DNA of 64,000 nucleotides from Ichthyophis bannanicus. Lineage: Eukaryota > Chordata > Amphibia > Gymnophiona > Ichthyophiidae. A program made the translations under genes and the position numbers. The stretch spans positions 1,359,141,834 to 1,359,205,833 of the forward strand of contig CM066033.1 in assembly GCA_033557465.1 (NCBI GenBank), written 5' to 3'. Positions 31,706 through 42,541 of this stretch are shown in pieces. The notes beneath the pieces were generated by a model. That model was given only the letters and a program-made list of their open reading frames with translations. It was not told the origin of the DNA and did not search any database. Position 1 is the stretch's first letter, and the number at the start of each line of letters is the position of its first letter.

Positions 31706-34553
31706 CTTGATGCTAGAGAACTTAACCTTTCTGGCTCTGAAACAGCCAGAGCCTCTCACCATTCCAGGAAGGTTAGCTCATTTTGCTCCCAGATGGGAGC
31801 AAATTACAGCAGAGCAGTGGACCCTCTCCATCATAAGAGAGGGCTACAAACTTCATTTCTCAAACCTTCCTCCTCACACCATGGTGAGACATTTCAATTC
31901 TCCAACATCTCTTCTCGACCTTCTAGGTCAGGAGGTGGCTACCCTTCTTGCCCAAGGGGCAATAGAAGAAGTGCCTCTTCTTCAACAAGGGTCAGGGTTT
32001 TACTCCCCCTACTTTCTGATCCCAAAGAAAACATGGGGCTACAGACCCATATTAGATCTCAGAGAATTGAACAAATTTCTATGCAAGGAGAAATTCAAGA
32101 TGCTTTCTCTGGGCACTCTCCTTCCATACCTTCAGAGTCAGGATTGGCTTTGTTCTCTAAATCTCAAGGATGCGTACACACATGTCCTCATCCATCCATC
32201 TCACAGAAGGTTCCTCCGTTTTCTTTTCCAAGGAAAGCATTACCAATACAGGGTGCTTCCTTTCGGTCTGGCCTCTGCTCCAAGAGTGTTCACCAAATGC
32301 ATGGCAGTAGTAGCTGCATTTCTACGCACTCTGGGAATATTTGTATTCCCATACCTGGACGACTGGCTCATCCGAGCTCCATCTCAGTCAGAGGCCCAGA
32401 CTTCCGTGGACTGCACAAGGCACATTCTGCAGTATCTGGGACTTGTGGTAAACCTCCCAAAGTCCCAGCTCACCCCTACTCAGTCCCTAGAGTTCATAGG
32501 GGCCTGGCTGGATACTACCACTGCAAGGGCCTATCTTCCTCAGGCACGTTGCCTATGCCTAGTGCAGTTAGCCTCCCAGATTCAGTCAAAGAGCCATTTA
32601 ACTGCCCGGGAGATGCTACAACTGTTAGGCCACATGGCATCCACAGTGCATGTGGTACCCTATGCTCGCCTTCACATGAGAGCAGCTCAATGGACTTTGT
32701 CCACCCAGTGGACTCAAGCATCAGGAGCTCTCTCAGACCAAATAGCAACCTCCAAACGCCTCTTTTGGTCTCTCCAGTGGTGGATGTCCACCCAAAATCT
32801 GTTGCTGGGGTCGCCCTTCCAACAGGTGTTGCCCCAGGCAACCCTCACAACAGATGCCTCCCAAACAGGTTGGGGAGCTTATCTACAAGACCTCTCCACT
32901 CAGGGCACTTGGTCTCCACAGGAGACCTCTCTACATATCAACCACTTGGAGCTCCGAGCAGTTTTTCTAGCTCTCAAGGTCTTCCATACCCTGCTCAGCT
33001 ACAAGACAGTCCTCATTCATACGGACAATCAGGTAGCCATGTTTTACATAAACAAGCAAGGAGGAACTGGCTCTCTGTCGCTTTGCAACGAAGCTTTAAG
33101 CTTGTGGGCCTTCGCCAGAGAGCATCAAATCCATCTCCTGGCCGTATACCTCCCAGGAATCCAAAACTCTTGGGCAGACAGACTCAGTCGAGTTCTGCTT
33201 CCACACGAATGGTCCCTGCACATGGACCAAGTACTGAGAATCTTTCAAGAGTGGGGAACCCCGGACATAGACCTCTTTGCAAGTCCGTGGAATGCCAAAC
33301 TTCCCCGGTTCTGTTCCAGAATTCCGTGTCAGGGAGTTCAGGCCAAGGATGCCTTCCTCCTTCACTGGGGTCAAGACTTCCTGTATGCCTTTCCACCCAT
33401 TCCTTTAATTCCCAAGATTCTGTTCAAGCTCCAGAGGGATCAAGGATCCATGATCCTCATAGCTCCACGCTGGCCACGCCAAGTGTGGTACCCTCTACTT
33501 CTGCATCTCTCTCAAGCTCCCTCCCTAGACTTGGGAGCTGCTCCAGACCTTCTGTCTCAGGAGGAGGGGACTTTGTGGCACCCAAACCCCAAGTCCCCTT
33601 CACCTCAGAGCTTGGTTGCTGAAGGCCTAGACCTTCAAGGTTGGAATCTTTCTCAGCAGGTGAAGGATATCCTCCATGCTTCCAGAAAATCTTCTACTAG
33701 ACGTTCCTATGCTTTTAAATGGAAAAGGTTTTCCATTTGGTGTGCTGAGAAGGGTCTTGACCCTCTAGCACTACCTTTGAATTCTCTTTTGGAATATCTC
33801 CTGCATCTCTCCAATGCAAACCTCAAGACGAATTCAGTAAGGGTCCATTTGAGTGCTATTGCAGCATCCCTTAAGCCTATCAATGGACAGCCTATTTCCT
33901 CTCATCCTCTTATTGCAAGATTTATGAGAGGCCTAACTTTAACTAAACCTCCCATTAGGCCTCCTCCGGTGGCATGGGACTTAAATCTGGTTCTTGGTCA
34001 GCTTATAAAGCCACCTTTTGAACCGTTAGCCACCACCTCCTTGAAATTTCTTTCCTGGAAGGTTATTTTCCTCATTGCAGTCACCTCAGCTCGCCGCATC
34101 AGTGAACTGCAGGCCTTAGTGGCTAATCCACCTTATACAAGGTTCCATCATGATAAGGTAGTCCTTAGGACCAATCCACACTTTATGCCTAAAGTGGTTT
34201 CACCTTTTCATCTTAATCAAGAGGTGTATTTACCTGTCTTTTTTCCAGGTCCTCATGCATCAAGTGCAGAGGGGAATCTTCATACCCTGGATTGTAAGAG
34301 AGCTCTTGCCTTTTACTTACAAAGGACACAGCAACATAGAAAGTCTTCTCAACTCTTTGTTGCCTTTGATCCCTCTCATTTGGGACTTCCAGTCTCTAAG
34401 AGGACACTGTCCAATTGGAATGCTCAGTCTATTTCATTCGCCTACCAGAGTAAGAACCTTTCTCTGGAAGGCCATGTCACAGCTCATAATGTGAGGGCCA
34501 TGGCCACCTCTATGGCTCATCTAAATTCTGTGTCCATCGACCAGATCTGTTGA
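31479..34553 (+). CDS. DIRS-A2 fused polyprotein: reverse transcriptase, RNase H, methyltransferase-like and tyrosine recombinase (last residues lost)
   Basis: 1,024 residues in a single frame. The true start is unclear: the first 90 or so residues overlap gag, and homology starts about residue 93 (GRLAHFAPRWEQI). Order of domains: reverse transcriptase with YLDD at residue 292; RNase H with LTTDASQTGWGAY, HTDNQVAMFYINKQGG and SWADRLSR; methyltransferase-like with DIDLFASPWNAKLPRFCSR and YAFPPIPLIP; recombinase with SARRISELQAL (Arg about residue 872) and the AHNVRA box (His 1003, Arg 1006). TGA at 34551-34553 replaces a CGA Arg codon of A1, a CpG-type change. The Tyr block HYCLDKDC lies beyond it, and the same frame would end at 34665-34667. 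It is enzymatically complete for reverse transcription but not for integration. Confidence 0.9.
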   Translation: MQKILLWIDFQSQPPFLPRKNLSKSLSSRKADSILLLANNHLQVVLLLSASNLNKPGLSLQGLLQLSRPSLLRAFDLMLENLTFLALKQPEPLTIPGRLAHFAPRWEQITAEQWTLSIIREGYKLHFSNLPPHTMVRHFNSPTSLLDLLGQEVATLLAQGAIEEVPLLQQGSGFYSPYFLIPKKTWGYRPILDLRELNKFLCKEKFKMLSLGTLLPYLQSQDWLCSLNLKDAYTHVLIHPSHRRFLRFLFQGKHYQYRVLPFGLASAPRVFTKCMAVVAAFLRTLGIFVFPYLDDWLIRAPSQSEAQTSVDCTRHILQYLGLVVNLPKSQLTPTQSLEFIGAWLDTTTARAYLPQARCLCLVQLASQIQSKSHLTAREMLQLLGHMASTVHVVPYARLHMRAAQWTLSTQWTQASGALSDQIATSKRLFWSLQWWMSTQNLLLGSPFQQVLPQATLTTDASQTGWGAYLQDLSTQGTWSPQETSLHINHLELRAVFLALKVFHTLLSYKTVLIHTDNQVAMFYINKQGGTGSLSLCNEALSLWAFAREHQIHLLAVYLPGIQNSWADRLSRVLLPHEWSLHMDQVLRIFQEWGTPDIDLFASPWNAKLPRFCSRIPCQGVQAKDAFLLHWGQDFLYAFPPIPLIPKILFKLQRDQGSMILIAPRWPRQVWYPLLLHLSQAPSLDLGAAPDLLSQEEGTLWHPNPKSPSPQSLVAEGLDLQGWNLSQQVKDILHASRKSSTRRSYAFKWKRFSIWCAEKGLDPLALPLNSLLEYLLHLSNANLKTNSVRVHLSAIAASLKPINGQPISSHPLIARFMRGLTLTKPPIRPPPVAWDLNLVLGQLIKPPFEPLATTSLKFLSWKVIFLIAVTSARRISELQALVANPPYTRFHHDKVVLRTNPHFMPKVVSPFHLNQEVYLPVFFPGPHASSAEGNLHTLDCKRALAFYLQRTQQHRKSSQLFVAFDPSHLGLPVSKRTLSNWNAQSISFAYQSKNLSLEGHVTAHNVRAMATSMAHLNSVSIDQIC

Positions 34554-34781
34554 GCGGCCTCCTGGGCCTTGGTTCATATCTTCACAGCCCATTACTGTTT
34601 GGACAAGGACTGCCGCCGGGATGCCTTGTTTGGTCAGGCTGTTCTCAAACACCTGTTCCATGCTTAATCAACTCCTGCCCTCCTTCCCTGAATGGATGCC
34701 TGAGATCCATAGGAGGAGATAGAGCCCTTCACAGGGTCTCATAACCTTGGGGATCTCCCAGGCATCTCTAGCTAGGGAGTC

Positions 34782-34878
34782 CCCATATGTGAAGACTCAT
34801 TCCTGCTTGTTCCTGGAGATAGCACAGTTACTTACCTGTAACAGGTGATCTCTGGGAACAGCAGGAATAAGTCTTCAC
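34782..34878 (+). repeat. DIRS-A2 internal complementary region
   Basis: Same structure as in A1: complement of left end to CCTGGAGAT, then AGCACAGTTACTTACCTG, the complement of the right end. It agrees with A2's own termini, including the CTTCAC variant seen in its left arm. Confidence 0.9.
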
Positions 34879-34959
34879 AACCCACCCACCTCCCCTAGGA
34901 GTTGTATCTCTCTATCTATTTTTCCTTTCCTCTCTCTCTTTGTCTCAGCTTTAAAACTC

Positions 34960-35150
34960 GAACTGGGGAGAGGCGGTTAGGAAAGGCGGGATGGCAGCGC
35001 GCAGGCGCTGTGGGATGCTCCCAAAAGCTTTCCTTTTTGGGAAGCTGGGGAGCATTCCCGCACAGGCTCCATCGGTACCGACGTACCCATATGTGAAGAC
35101 TTATTCCTGCTGTTCCCAGAGATCACCTGTTACAGGTAAGTAACTGTGCT
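34960..35150 (+). repeat. DIRS-A2 right inverted terminal repeat
   Basis: From GAACTGGGGAGAGGCGG outward to GTAAGTAACTGTGCT at 35150. C1 sequence resumes with TTCTTGGG. Confidence 0.9.
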
Positions 35151-35723
35151 TTCTTGGGAAATCTTCTCACTACAGGTTTTTTCAGATTGTCTTCTATTCT
35201 TGCCATCTCCAATTCCCTTGGGTTTGGCAGCATAATTGACGTAGGTACTGGCTTTTCCAACAGCCAGTTCTATCCCCTGCATCATGCTCTCTGCAATCCT
35301 ACAGAGAAGCTTTCCACTATGGGCCCTTGCTAGAGAGCATTAGGGTTTTTCTCAAACAGCTATCCTAGATGGTTGGAAAAGGCTTCCTCATTCATGCCCC
35401 TCATGACTGGAAGTGTTCTCCCTACCCTACTATCTCCTTTTTAAAACAAAGGACATGGGCCTTTTCTTACGTGAAAGCTTAAAGAGTTGTTCAATTCGAT
35501 GGTTTGGTCCTCAGGATTCCTACCGGGAATATGCTCTTTTTTTCCTTGCAGCTCGTCCTCATGGTATCCTAATCCTTCATGGACAGCGCAGGTTCAGCTA
35601 AAGAATGCACAATACCCCTTTTTGCCCCTCAAGTAGGTCAACGTGGTATCTCATTCCTATGCGTCTTCTGTCCATTTACCATGCTACAGTTCTGGAGGAC
35701 TCTGGATTTGCTGCCTGCAGACT

Positions 35724-36030
35724 GGAGTGGAGGAGTGGCCTAGTGGTTGGGGCAAGGTACTTCAGGCCGGAAGGTCGGGGGTTCAAATCCCACTAGAGGA
35801 CAGCAACCTTGGGCCGGAAGGACTGGGGTTTCTAGTTCCACAGGTGCTCCTTGTGGTCTTGGACAAGCCACTTAACCCTCCATAGCCCATGTTCCCTGTA
35901 AAATAGTTATCTCCAAGTTATAATGCCTTGTTCAATGTAATTTCAGTTTGTTCAATGTAAACCGCACTGATGCAGAATAGCGCGGTATATAAGAGAATGT
36001 AAAATAAATAAATAAAATAAATAAATAAAT
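35724..36030 (+). mobile_element. tRNA-headed SINE with L2-like tail
   Basis: The head has pol III promoter-like boxes: TGGCCTAGTGGTTGGGG (A box) and GGGTTCAAATCCCACTAG (B box). The body includes CAAGCCACTTAACCCTCCA. The tail TGTAAACCGCACTGATGCAG then GCGCGGTATATAAGAG ends in AAATA repeats and can form a CCGC/GCGG hairpin like L2 3' ends. It is absent from C2 at the equivalent place, so it inserted after C1 and C2 diverged. It is non-coding and would rely on an L2-type reverse transcriptase. Confidence 0.88.
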
Positions 36031-36288
36031 CCTCTGCTTTTCACGTAACCATCCTGGTTATTTCTGTGGCTAGTATTCTTGCAGCAATCTAGTCTGTTCC
36101 TTGTCAGGGAGACTTTTCCCCTGACTCCCTCCATCATAACCAGGGAGAATAGATTCTCTATATATCTTTTCAAGTAGGTTCCACCTTCTTGTTGTTAGAT
36201 GAATCTTTTCTCTTCACATATCCTATGTGAATATACTTTCTATAGGCATATCTCTGTCTGCTTAATTGCAGACACCCATATATAGGCC

Positions 36289-36475
36289 TATATATTTATA
36301 TATATATATATATCTGTATATATCTCTATAGATATATATGTCGTTCTTGGTGTGTGTATATGTTATGCCCTTCTATATCTCACTATAGATATATTTTTAT
36401 ATGTCTATCTATATATCTATATGTATACATATATGTATATATGTATATCTGTTGAGATTTCTTCATTCTAGGTAG
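36289..36475. repeat. TA-rich simple sequence
   Basis: Runs of TATATA and TATC/TATG inside the C1 non-coding region. C2 has a shorter version at about 41400-41560. Confidence 0.75.
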
Positions 36476-37318
36476 ATATATATCTGCATACTTATCTATC
36501 TGACTGTCTATGATCATATGGCTGTATTTATCCCTATATGATCCTGACAGATGGGCTCTACCCATACCTATGCTGTTCCAGCATGTTTGGGGTTCTACAC
36601 ACACAACCACTTCCTGTGGTAGTTAGCAACTCTTCTACCATAACCTTAAGGTTTAGGTACCTCTGAAGCTCTCCATGTTCCAGTATCTATCCTAGCTGAC
36701 ACCAGTCAGGAGAGACATTGCGGATCTTTAGTTAATCAGGGGCTCTAACGCCTCAGGCATTTGTCCTTTGTTTTGGGATACAAGGGTTTTCTATACCCCT
36801 TCTTCCCACAAGGACTAGGCCTGTTTTGTCCAAATCGGTCAGCCTTCCTCTTTTTGCTCCTAAGAGCCAAAGGAGTTTAGGCTTTTTTCATAAAGCCTTC
36901 CGCTGAAGGCTTACCGTTTTTGTACTACCCCAGTTCATCTCTGGGGTTAGCTCTCACCTTTCAGGATTCTGACCTCCACTGTTTTGTCCTACAGGTTTAT
37001 TATCTCCACTTCACAGTGAGGTCCTCCTTGAGGTTCCTCTACTGGATTCCCCAGTAGATCCCATGAACCTCCATACTTTCCTGCAATCCTGTTAGGGGAG
37101 GTCCATATTGCAATATTTCATTTCAATATATTTGATGATAATTATCATCCACACAAGGACTCCTTGCCTGCAGTTCTATGCTAGGTTAGCTGTCTTTACA
37201 GCACCTTTCTGTTTCAACTCTTACCCTCCATCCTGAGGATGCCTGGCGATATGAGGTGTAGCATGTTCCAATCTATAACATGCTGGGACTCCAGGCATCT
37301 TAGCTTGGGAGTCCCCAT

Positions 37319-37399
37319 ATGTGAAGACTCATTCCTGCTTGTTCCTGGAGATAGCACAGATCTCCAGGAACAAGCAGGAATGAGTCTTCACATATGGGT
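37319..37399. repeat. large palindrome at the DIRS-C1/C2 junction
   Basis: The C1 ICR left half (to GGAGAT) and the C2 left end (ATCTCC onward) are inverted complements of about 39 bp each, separated by the 7-bp spacer AGCACAG from C1's ICR. Both arms read the same to CATATGGG. Confidence 0.92.
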
Positions 37400-37515
37400 A
37401 CGTCGGTACCGACGGAGTCTGCGCGGGAATGCTTCCCAGCGTCCAATCAAAGAGCTTTTGGAAACATCCCACCACGCCTGCGTGCTGCCTTTCCCAACTG
37501 CCTCTCCTCAGTTTT
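37360..37515 (+). repeat. DIRS-C2 left inverted terminal repeat
   Basis: Complement of 42542-42697, including the perfect palindrome CGTCGGTACCGACG near 37400. The first 58 or so bases are nearly identical to the A arms. Confidence 0.9.
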
Positions 37516-37733
37516 TGTTTTTCCGCGGAGCCGGCAGGACGTCTTCCTGTCACCGCAGAAAATTCTTTTTTTTATTTTTTAGTTTTCTTGTGGTCGCGGC
37601 TGTCTTCCCGACGCCACCGGTACCGCTGCTGTTTTCTTTTCTTTTCCTGAAAAATTTTTCCTTTTCCACGGGATATTTTTCTTCATAGTGTCCCATGGTC
37701 TCTTAGGCCTTTTAGGCCTCTTCTTTTTCCTTC

Positions 37734-40038
37734 ATGGAACCGCCAGGCACTTTCTCAAAGAAATGTTCACACTGTGGCGGTACAACTTTATTTTTAGACC
37801 CTCAAAGTCGGTGTCTAACCTGCTTGGGTCCTGACAACAGTTTGGTGAGAAGAGGTTTTCAACATCGAGATTCCCTCGATACACGGTTGCCCTCCAACTT
37901 CGGGGCACCGTCCCCTTCTTCTTCCACACAGGATCAGGTAACCCACAAACAGTCTGTTAAGACTAGCCAGTCCTCGAGTGGTAGGTCTCATGCACTGCAT
38001 GAAGATGGCTCCGGCCTTGCCCTCGAGGGCCCACTGGCTTCAAAACCCTGGCGGGAGTCTTCGGTCTCCAAAGCAAATAAGGGGTTTCAGGTTGTTCCTG
38101 GGGTTCACCCCCCACAGAACATGCCTCAGCCGTGTCCGGTGGTGGCATCCGCTTCAAGCGGTACCGATACCCTGACATCGGCACTGGTGTTGGATGGAAC
38201 ACTCCTCACCAGGGATCATCATCTGGCGTCCTCGGTACCTTCGGAACCGGTAGATACACCCCAGACTGACTTTCCATTATCGGTACTAGCACAGATACTA
38301 CCACTGCCGTCGGTACCCTCCAGACGTGCATCGATAGACTCGCTTCCTTCGATGCCGAGTCTGGAATCGATCTCCAGTCTGGAGGACTGGGTACCGACTC
38401 GCCTTGGTACCAGCTCTCGGCGGTACCGAAGGCTCGGTTCTGATGATTCGGATCCACAACTCTCGGTTCCCTTGAGGCCGATCGAGTTGCCACTGGTTGA
38501 CTTCCCTTCACCAGTGTCAAACACAGTACCGAAATCGGTACCGACAACCTCATTACCTTTGCAGTCGGTGCCTTCCAGGCTTTGCTTATCAGGCTCTCTG
38601 CCCTCGATGCCGAGTTTGGAATCAATCTCTAGTCTAGAGGACTTGGTACCAATAGCTTTTGGTACCGACATCGATCGATTACCGGTGCTTCAGTACCGGG
38701 GATAGTGGCCGGATGGGTTCGGTCACCCTGGTACCGATTGAACTGTCACCGATGACTACTCCGATGTCTTTGTCGGGCTCGACTCCGACATCGGTACTGG
38801 TATTGACATCGGTACCGGTATTGACATCGGTACCGGTATCCACAGTAGCATCGTGGCCAACTCCTACCATGCTTTTTTCAACAGGATTGCTCCATTCTAT
38901 ACCAAGCTTGGAGTCGATACCTGGTATGGACACTGTGGTAAGGACGGTTGCTGCTCATGATACCCAGTACCAGCAACCATCCCTTAAGCATTCCACACTG
39001 CACTGTGCAGGATATTCTATTCCTATATATTTGAATACCTCTGTGGATGCTCAGGCTAGTTCTTTGAATCTAACCTGTCCAAGAGAGATTCCTGTTAGGG
39101 ATCCCTCTTTTCAGAGTTTCCTCTGGGATATAGCAAGGTCTCTTGCCATTCCTATCCCAGGATATGATCCTGCACAAGGCTCTCTTTCTACCACAGCAAA
39201 GGGGAACATAATGCTTCCTTTGCATCATTCTTTGCAGGATCTCCTTCTAGGAATGTGGGAAACACCTTTCAGGGTACCCCCACCTCCCAGGGCAACTGAT
39301 CTGTTATATCAGGTGCCCCCCTCTCCAGGGTTTCAAAAGACTCAACTTCCTCATCATTCCCTAGTAGTGGAATCAGCAATGAGGCGGGTAAAGAGTAAGA
39401 AAAAGCACTCTTCCTATCCGCCAGTTCGTGAGTCTAAAACACTAGATGACTTTGGACGTCAAACCTTCCAGACATCTATGCTTTCTGCAAGAATTCTCTC
39501 ATATATATTTTATATGAGTCTTTCTCTTGAGGAGGTCACAAAGCAATTACATCTTTTGTCTCCTTTCCTTTCAGGTTCCAGGAGTACAGACTATTCCTCA
39601 CTGCTTAAGCATATCCAGAATATCTCTTGGTTTCTTTCTCGTGCTTCCCTAGACTCTTTTGATTCTGTTAGCAGGACTTCTGCTATAGCTATAGGGGCAC
39701 GGCGTAGAGCCTGGCTCCAAGCTTCAGACTTGGACAAATGGGCACAACAAAGGCTGGGACATACTCCTTGCACTGGAGAAAATCTTTTCAACAAGGAGTC
39801 TTTACATCAGGTTACTCAGTTGTCCACTGATTTACCTGTTCCTAGGGGTTGTTCTACCCCTTCCTCTGTCCCAGTACGTAGGAAATGTCCTACCAAACTT
39901 TCTTCCCACAGGAGAAGAAGGTTTTATTCATCACTTGCCCATCATACAGATGTTCCCCATCAGGGAAAGCATCGTCCTGGTCTAAAGAATCCAACTTCTC
40001 ACCAGGCTCAGCAAACCCAGCACCTGCAGGGTTTCTGA
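37734..40038 (+). pseudogene. DIRS-C2 gag-like protein, single frameshift
   Basis: MEPPGTFSKKCSHCGGT opens the first frame (37734-38705). A reduced Cys cluster (CSHC, RCLTCLGPD) is followed by the Ser/Pro/Val region with the repeated block PSMPSLESISSLED at about 38340-38390 and 38610-38640, one unit more than C1. Near 38690 the frame shifts to 38659-40038, which carries a third, diverged block (IPSLESIPGMD) and the conserved gag core (YQVPPSPGFQKTQLPHHSL, then RRRAWLQASDLDKWAQQ). A complete tail ends in QHLQGF with a stop at 40036-40038. It is larger than A or B gag (about 765 against about 620 residues). The near-intact frame beside a dead catalytic region is the notable feature. Confidence 0.88.
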
Positions 40039-42355
40039 TCATTCCTCATCAGATGCTTGTGACTCTTGGGGTTAGAACATACAGTTGCTTCTTCTCAATA
40101 GAGGCAATCCACCGCTTTATTCTAACCCCTACACAGGGATCTCTTCCAAAAGATATCCACTTTTTCTATGAGCTGTCAGGTTGTTCATGCCTATAAGTCA
40201 CAGGTTTCTCCTCTTTTTCCTGCTAGGGAAAGAGGTCTAACCACTATCAGATGATAGTTCCTGTGCCAGCATGTATTTTTTCCTTTCTATAGACTTACTA
40301 CTTTGTAAGTCTTCTTCAGCTCCATTCTCTTCACCCTCTTACCAAAATTTTCCTCTGTAAGAGCGGAATTACTTACTAGGAGGCTTTCTCTTCAGCCTCT
40401 CTAGTTTTCTCACTTTCCAGTGCGGAGTTTTCCCCTCTGAGTTACCTCCTTTATTTTAATCTTGCTTTAGGGCAGCTTATCAGACATGTCCGGAGTTCCT
40501 ACTCCTGTTCTGTCTGTTCTTTCTGTTTTTGAACAGTAAGATTCTTCTGCTATCTTGCCAACAGCTGCCCATGCAGGAGCTTTAATGTTTGGACCACTGG
40601 TTCTTATCCACAAACTACCAGATTGTCCTCCACTAACATTCTGTCTAGTCTTCGTAGTGGGCTCCAAGTCAGTACTTCATCTCTCTTGGAGATCATCTCA
40701 CTACAAGCTTTCTAGATTGTCTTCTTTTCTGCTATCTTCTTTCCCTGAGTTTGGCAGCATAGTTGACTGAGATACTGGCTCTCTACCAGCCAGTTCTCTC
40801 CCCTCATTCTCCTGCATCATTCTCTCTGCAATCTACAGAGAAGCTTTCCACTATGGGCTCTTGCTAGAGAGCATGGGGGGGTTTTCTCCAACGGCTATCC
40901 TAGCTGGTTAGAAAAGGCTTTTCAGTCATGTCTCCCATGACTAGAAGGGTCCCCCTTTTCTATCTCCTTTTTCGATATAAAGGACATAGGCCTTATCTTA
41001 CGTGAAGACTCAAGGAGTTGCCAGTTCCCTGCTTTGGTCCATAGTATTCCCAATCGGGGATAGGCTCGTCCTCATGGTAAGAACGCATGATACCTTTGCC
41101 CTTAAGCAGGTCAATATGGTATCTCATCTCTAGGCGTCTTCTATCTACTTACCATGCCAGAGTCCTGGAAGATTCGGGACTTGCTGGCTGCACATTGACA
41201 TTGTCCTTGGTTTTTCATGTAACAATCCTGGTTCCGGTGCACTAACTAGCATTCTGCAGATCATGACCAGGAGGAATAGATTCTCTATATGTTTTCTCAA
41301 GTAGGTTCCACCTCCTTGTTATTAGATGAATCTTTCCTCTCCACATATCCTATGTGAATACCATGCTGTAGGCATATATCTGTCTGTTTAATTACAGACA
41401 CCAATATTTAGGCCTACATATTCATATTTATCTTTTGTGTGTATTTTATGCCCTTCCATATCTCACTATAGATATATTCTTATATCTCTATCTATATGTC
41501 TCTGTCGAGATATTTCATCATAGATAGATATCTCCACATACTTATCTATCTGACTGTCTATGCTCATATAGCTATATGTTTCTGACAGAGGGGCTTTACC
41601 CATACCTATGCTATCCAGCAGGTTTGGGATTCTACGTACACAACCACTCCTGTGGTAGTCAACAATTTTTATACCATAACCTAATGGTTTAGGTACCTCT
41701 GAAGCTCTCCGTGCCTAATATCTCTCCTAGCTTACCCCAGTTAGGAGAGACATTGTGGATCTTCAGTTAATCACAGGCTTTAACGCCTCAGGCATTTGTC
41801 CTCTCTTTTTGGGATACAAGGGGTTCCCATACCCTTTCTCCCCACATGGACTGTGCCTGTTTATCCAAATCGGTTAGCCTTTCTCTTTTTGCTAATAAGA
41901 GTGAGCCACTCTGCCGCCAAAAGAGTTGGGTTTTTATCATACAGCCTTCCGCTGAAAGCCCACCGTTTTTGTCCTACCCCAGTTTTACCCCCTGGGGTCA
42001 CCTATTACCTTTCAGAATTCTGACCTCCACTGTTTTCCTACAGGTTTATTACCTCCACTTACAGTGAGGTCCTCTTCACGGTTCCTCTACTGGGTTTCCT
42101 GGTAGATCCATGAACCTCCATACTTCTCTGAAATCCTGTCAAGGGAGGTCCATATTGCAATATTCTTTGCAATATCATTGATGACAATCATCATCCACAC
42201 ATGGACTCCTTCTCTGCAGTCCTATGCTAGGTTAGCTGTTCCACAGCATCCTTCTTTCTTCAACTCCTACCCTCCATCCTCAGGATGCCTGGTGTTATTA
42301 GGTATTGCATGTTCCAATCTATAACATGCTGGGACTCCAGGCATCTCAGCTTGGG
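40039..42355 (+). other. DIRS-C2 non-coding region where the catalytic ORF should be
   Basis: 2.3 kb without any recognisable ORF on either strand, although family A has about 3.2 kb of coding sequence in this position. Faint collinear similarity to A may persist (GTCACAGGTTTCTCCTC near the RT finger region, and GGACTCCTTCTCTGCAGTCC near the recombinase end). The last 100 bp match the A 3' UTR. C1 shares the same sequence, so this state was propagated. Confidence 0.8.
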
Positions 42356-42359
42356 AGTC

Positions 42360-42456
42360 CCCATATGTGAAGACTCATTCCTGCTTGTTCCTGGAGATAG
42401 CACAGTTACTTACCTGTAACAGGTGATCTCTGGGAACAGCAGGAATAAGTCTTCAC
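42360..42456 (+). repeat. DIRS-C2 internal complementary region
   Basis: Complement of left end to CCTGGAGAT joined to AGCACAGTTACTTACCTG, the complement of the right end. Intact, as needed for replication of a DIRS circle. Confidence 0.9.
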
Positions 42457-42541
42457 AACCCACCCACCTCCCCAGGAGTTGTATTTCTCTATCTCTATCT
42501 TTCCCTTCTCTCTCTCTCTCTTTGTCTCAGCTTTAAAACTT

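Larger units (their letters stand above)
25035..35150 (+). mobile_element. DIRS-A2, full-length DIRS element nested in DIRS-C1, with a CR1 in its left arm
   Basis: Own sequence is 25035-25054 plus 29520-35150, about 5.65 kb. Ends are ATCTCC and GTGCT as in A1. Removing it rejoins C1 collinearly with C2 (TTCATCT to TTCTTGG), with no target duplication. Gag is broken by two frameshifts and a stop, but the catalytic polyprotein is open for 1,024 codons. The CR1 landed 20 bp from the left end. Confidence 0.9.
21954..37359 (+). mobile_element. DIRS-C1, gag-only DIRS element, right end missing, interrupted by DIRS-A2 and a SINE
   Basis: Own sequence is 21954-25034 and 35151-37359, about 5.0 kb without the SINE at 35724-36030. 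The left end ATCTCCAGGAACAAGAAGG and arm closely resemble family A. It carries a large gag (22336-24141) but no readable reverse transcriptase or recombinase. It stops inside its ICR at 37359 where DIRS-C2 begins, so its right arm is absent. It inserted just right of the L1 target duplication. C2 shows the complete form of the same element. Confidence 0.85.
35151..37359 (+). other. DIRS-C1 decayed 3' region, right part, ending inside the ICR
   Basis: Collinear with 40680-42398 of C2 apart from a SINE. No significant ORF is present. The last 200 or so bases (CAACTCTTACCCTCCATC, GGATGCCTGGC) match the 3' UTR of family A just before its ICR. The first ICR half is complete (37319-37352), but after AGCACAG the sequence switches to the left end of C2. 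Confidence 0.8.

Noticed and set aside
35727..35800. possible functional tRNA gene from A and B boxes
   Set aside because: The boxes belong to a SINE head. The sequence continues into a SINE body and L2-like tail, and the cloverleaf is degenerate. The same applies at 45172 and 49600-49688.
36289..36475. TA-rich tract as a regulatory or replication feature
   Set aside because: Simple-sequence expansion within dead DIRS-C DNA. C2 shows a shorter version with no conserved signal.
37319..37399. palindrome as a transcription terminator or CRISPR-like repeat
   Set aside because: Fully explained by an ICR half meeting an inverted left end of a DIRS element. There is no array of spaced repeats anywhere in the window.
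40039..42355. host unique sequence captured in DIRS-C
   Set aside because: The same sequence is present collinearly in C1, and its ends match family A 3' UTR, so it belongs to the element.
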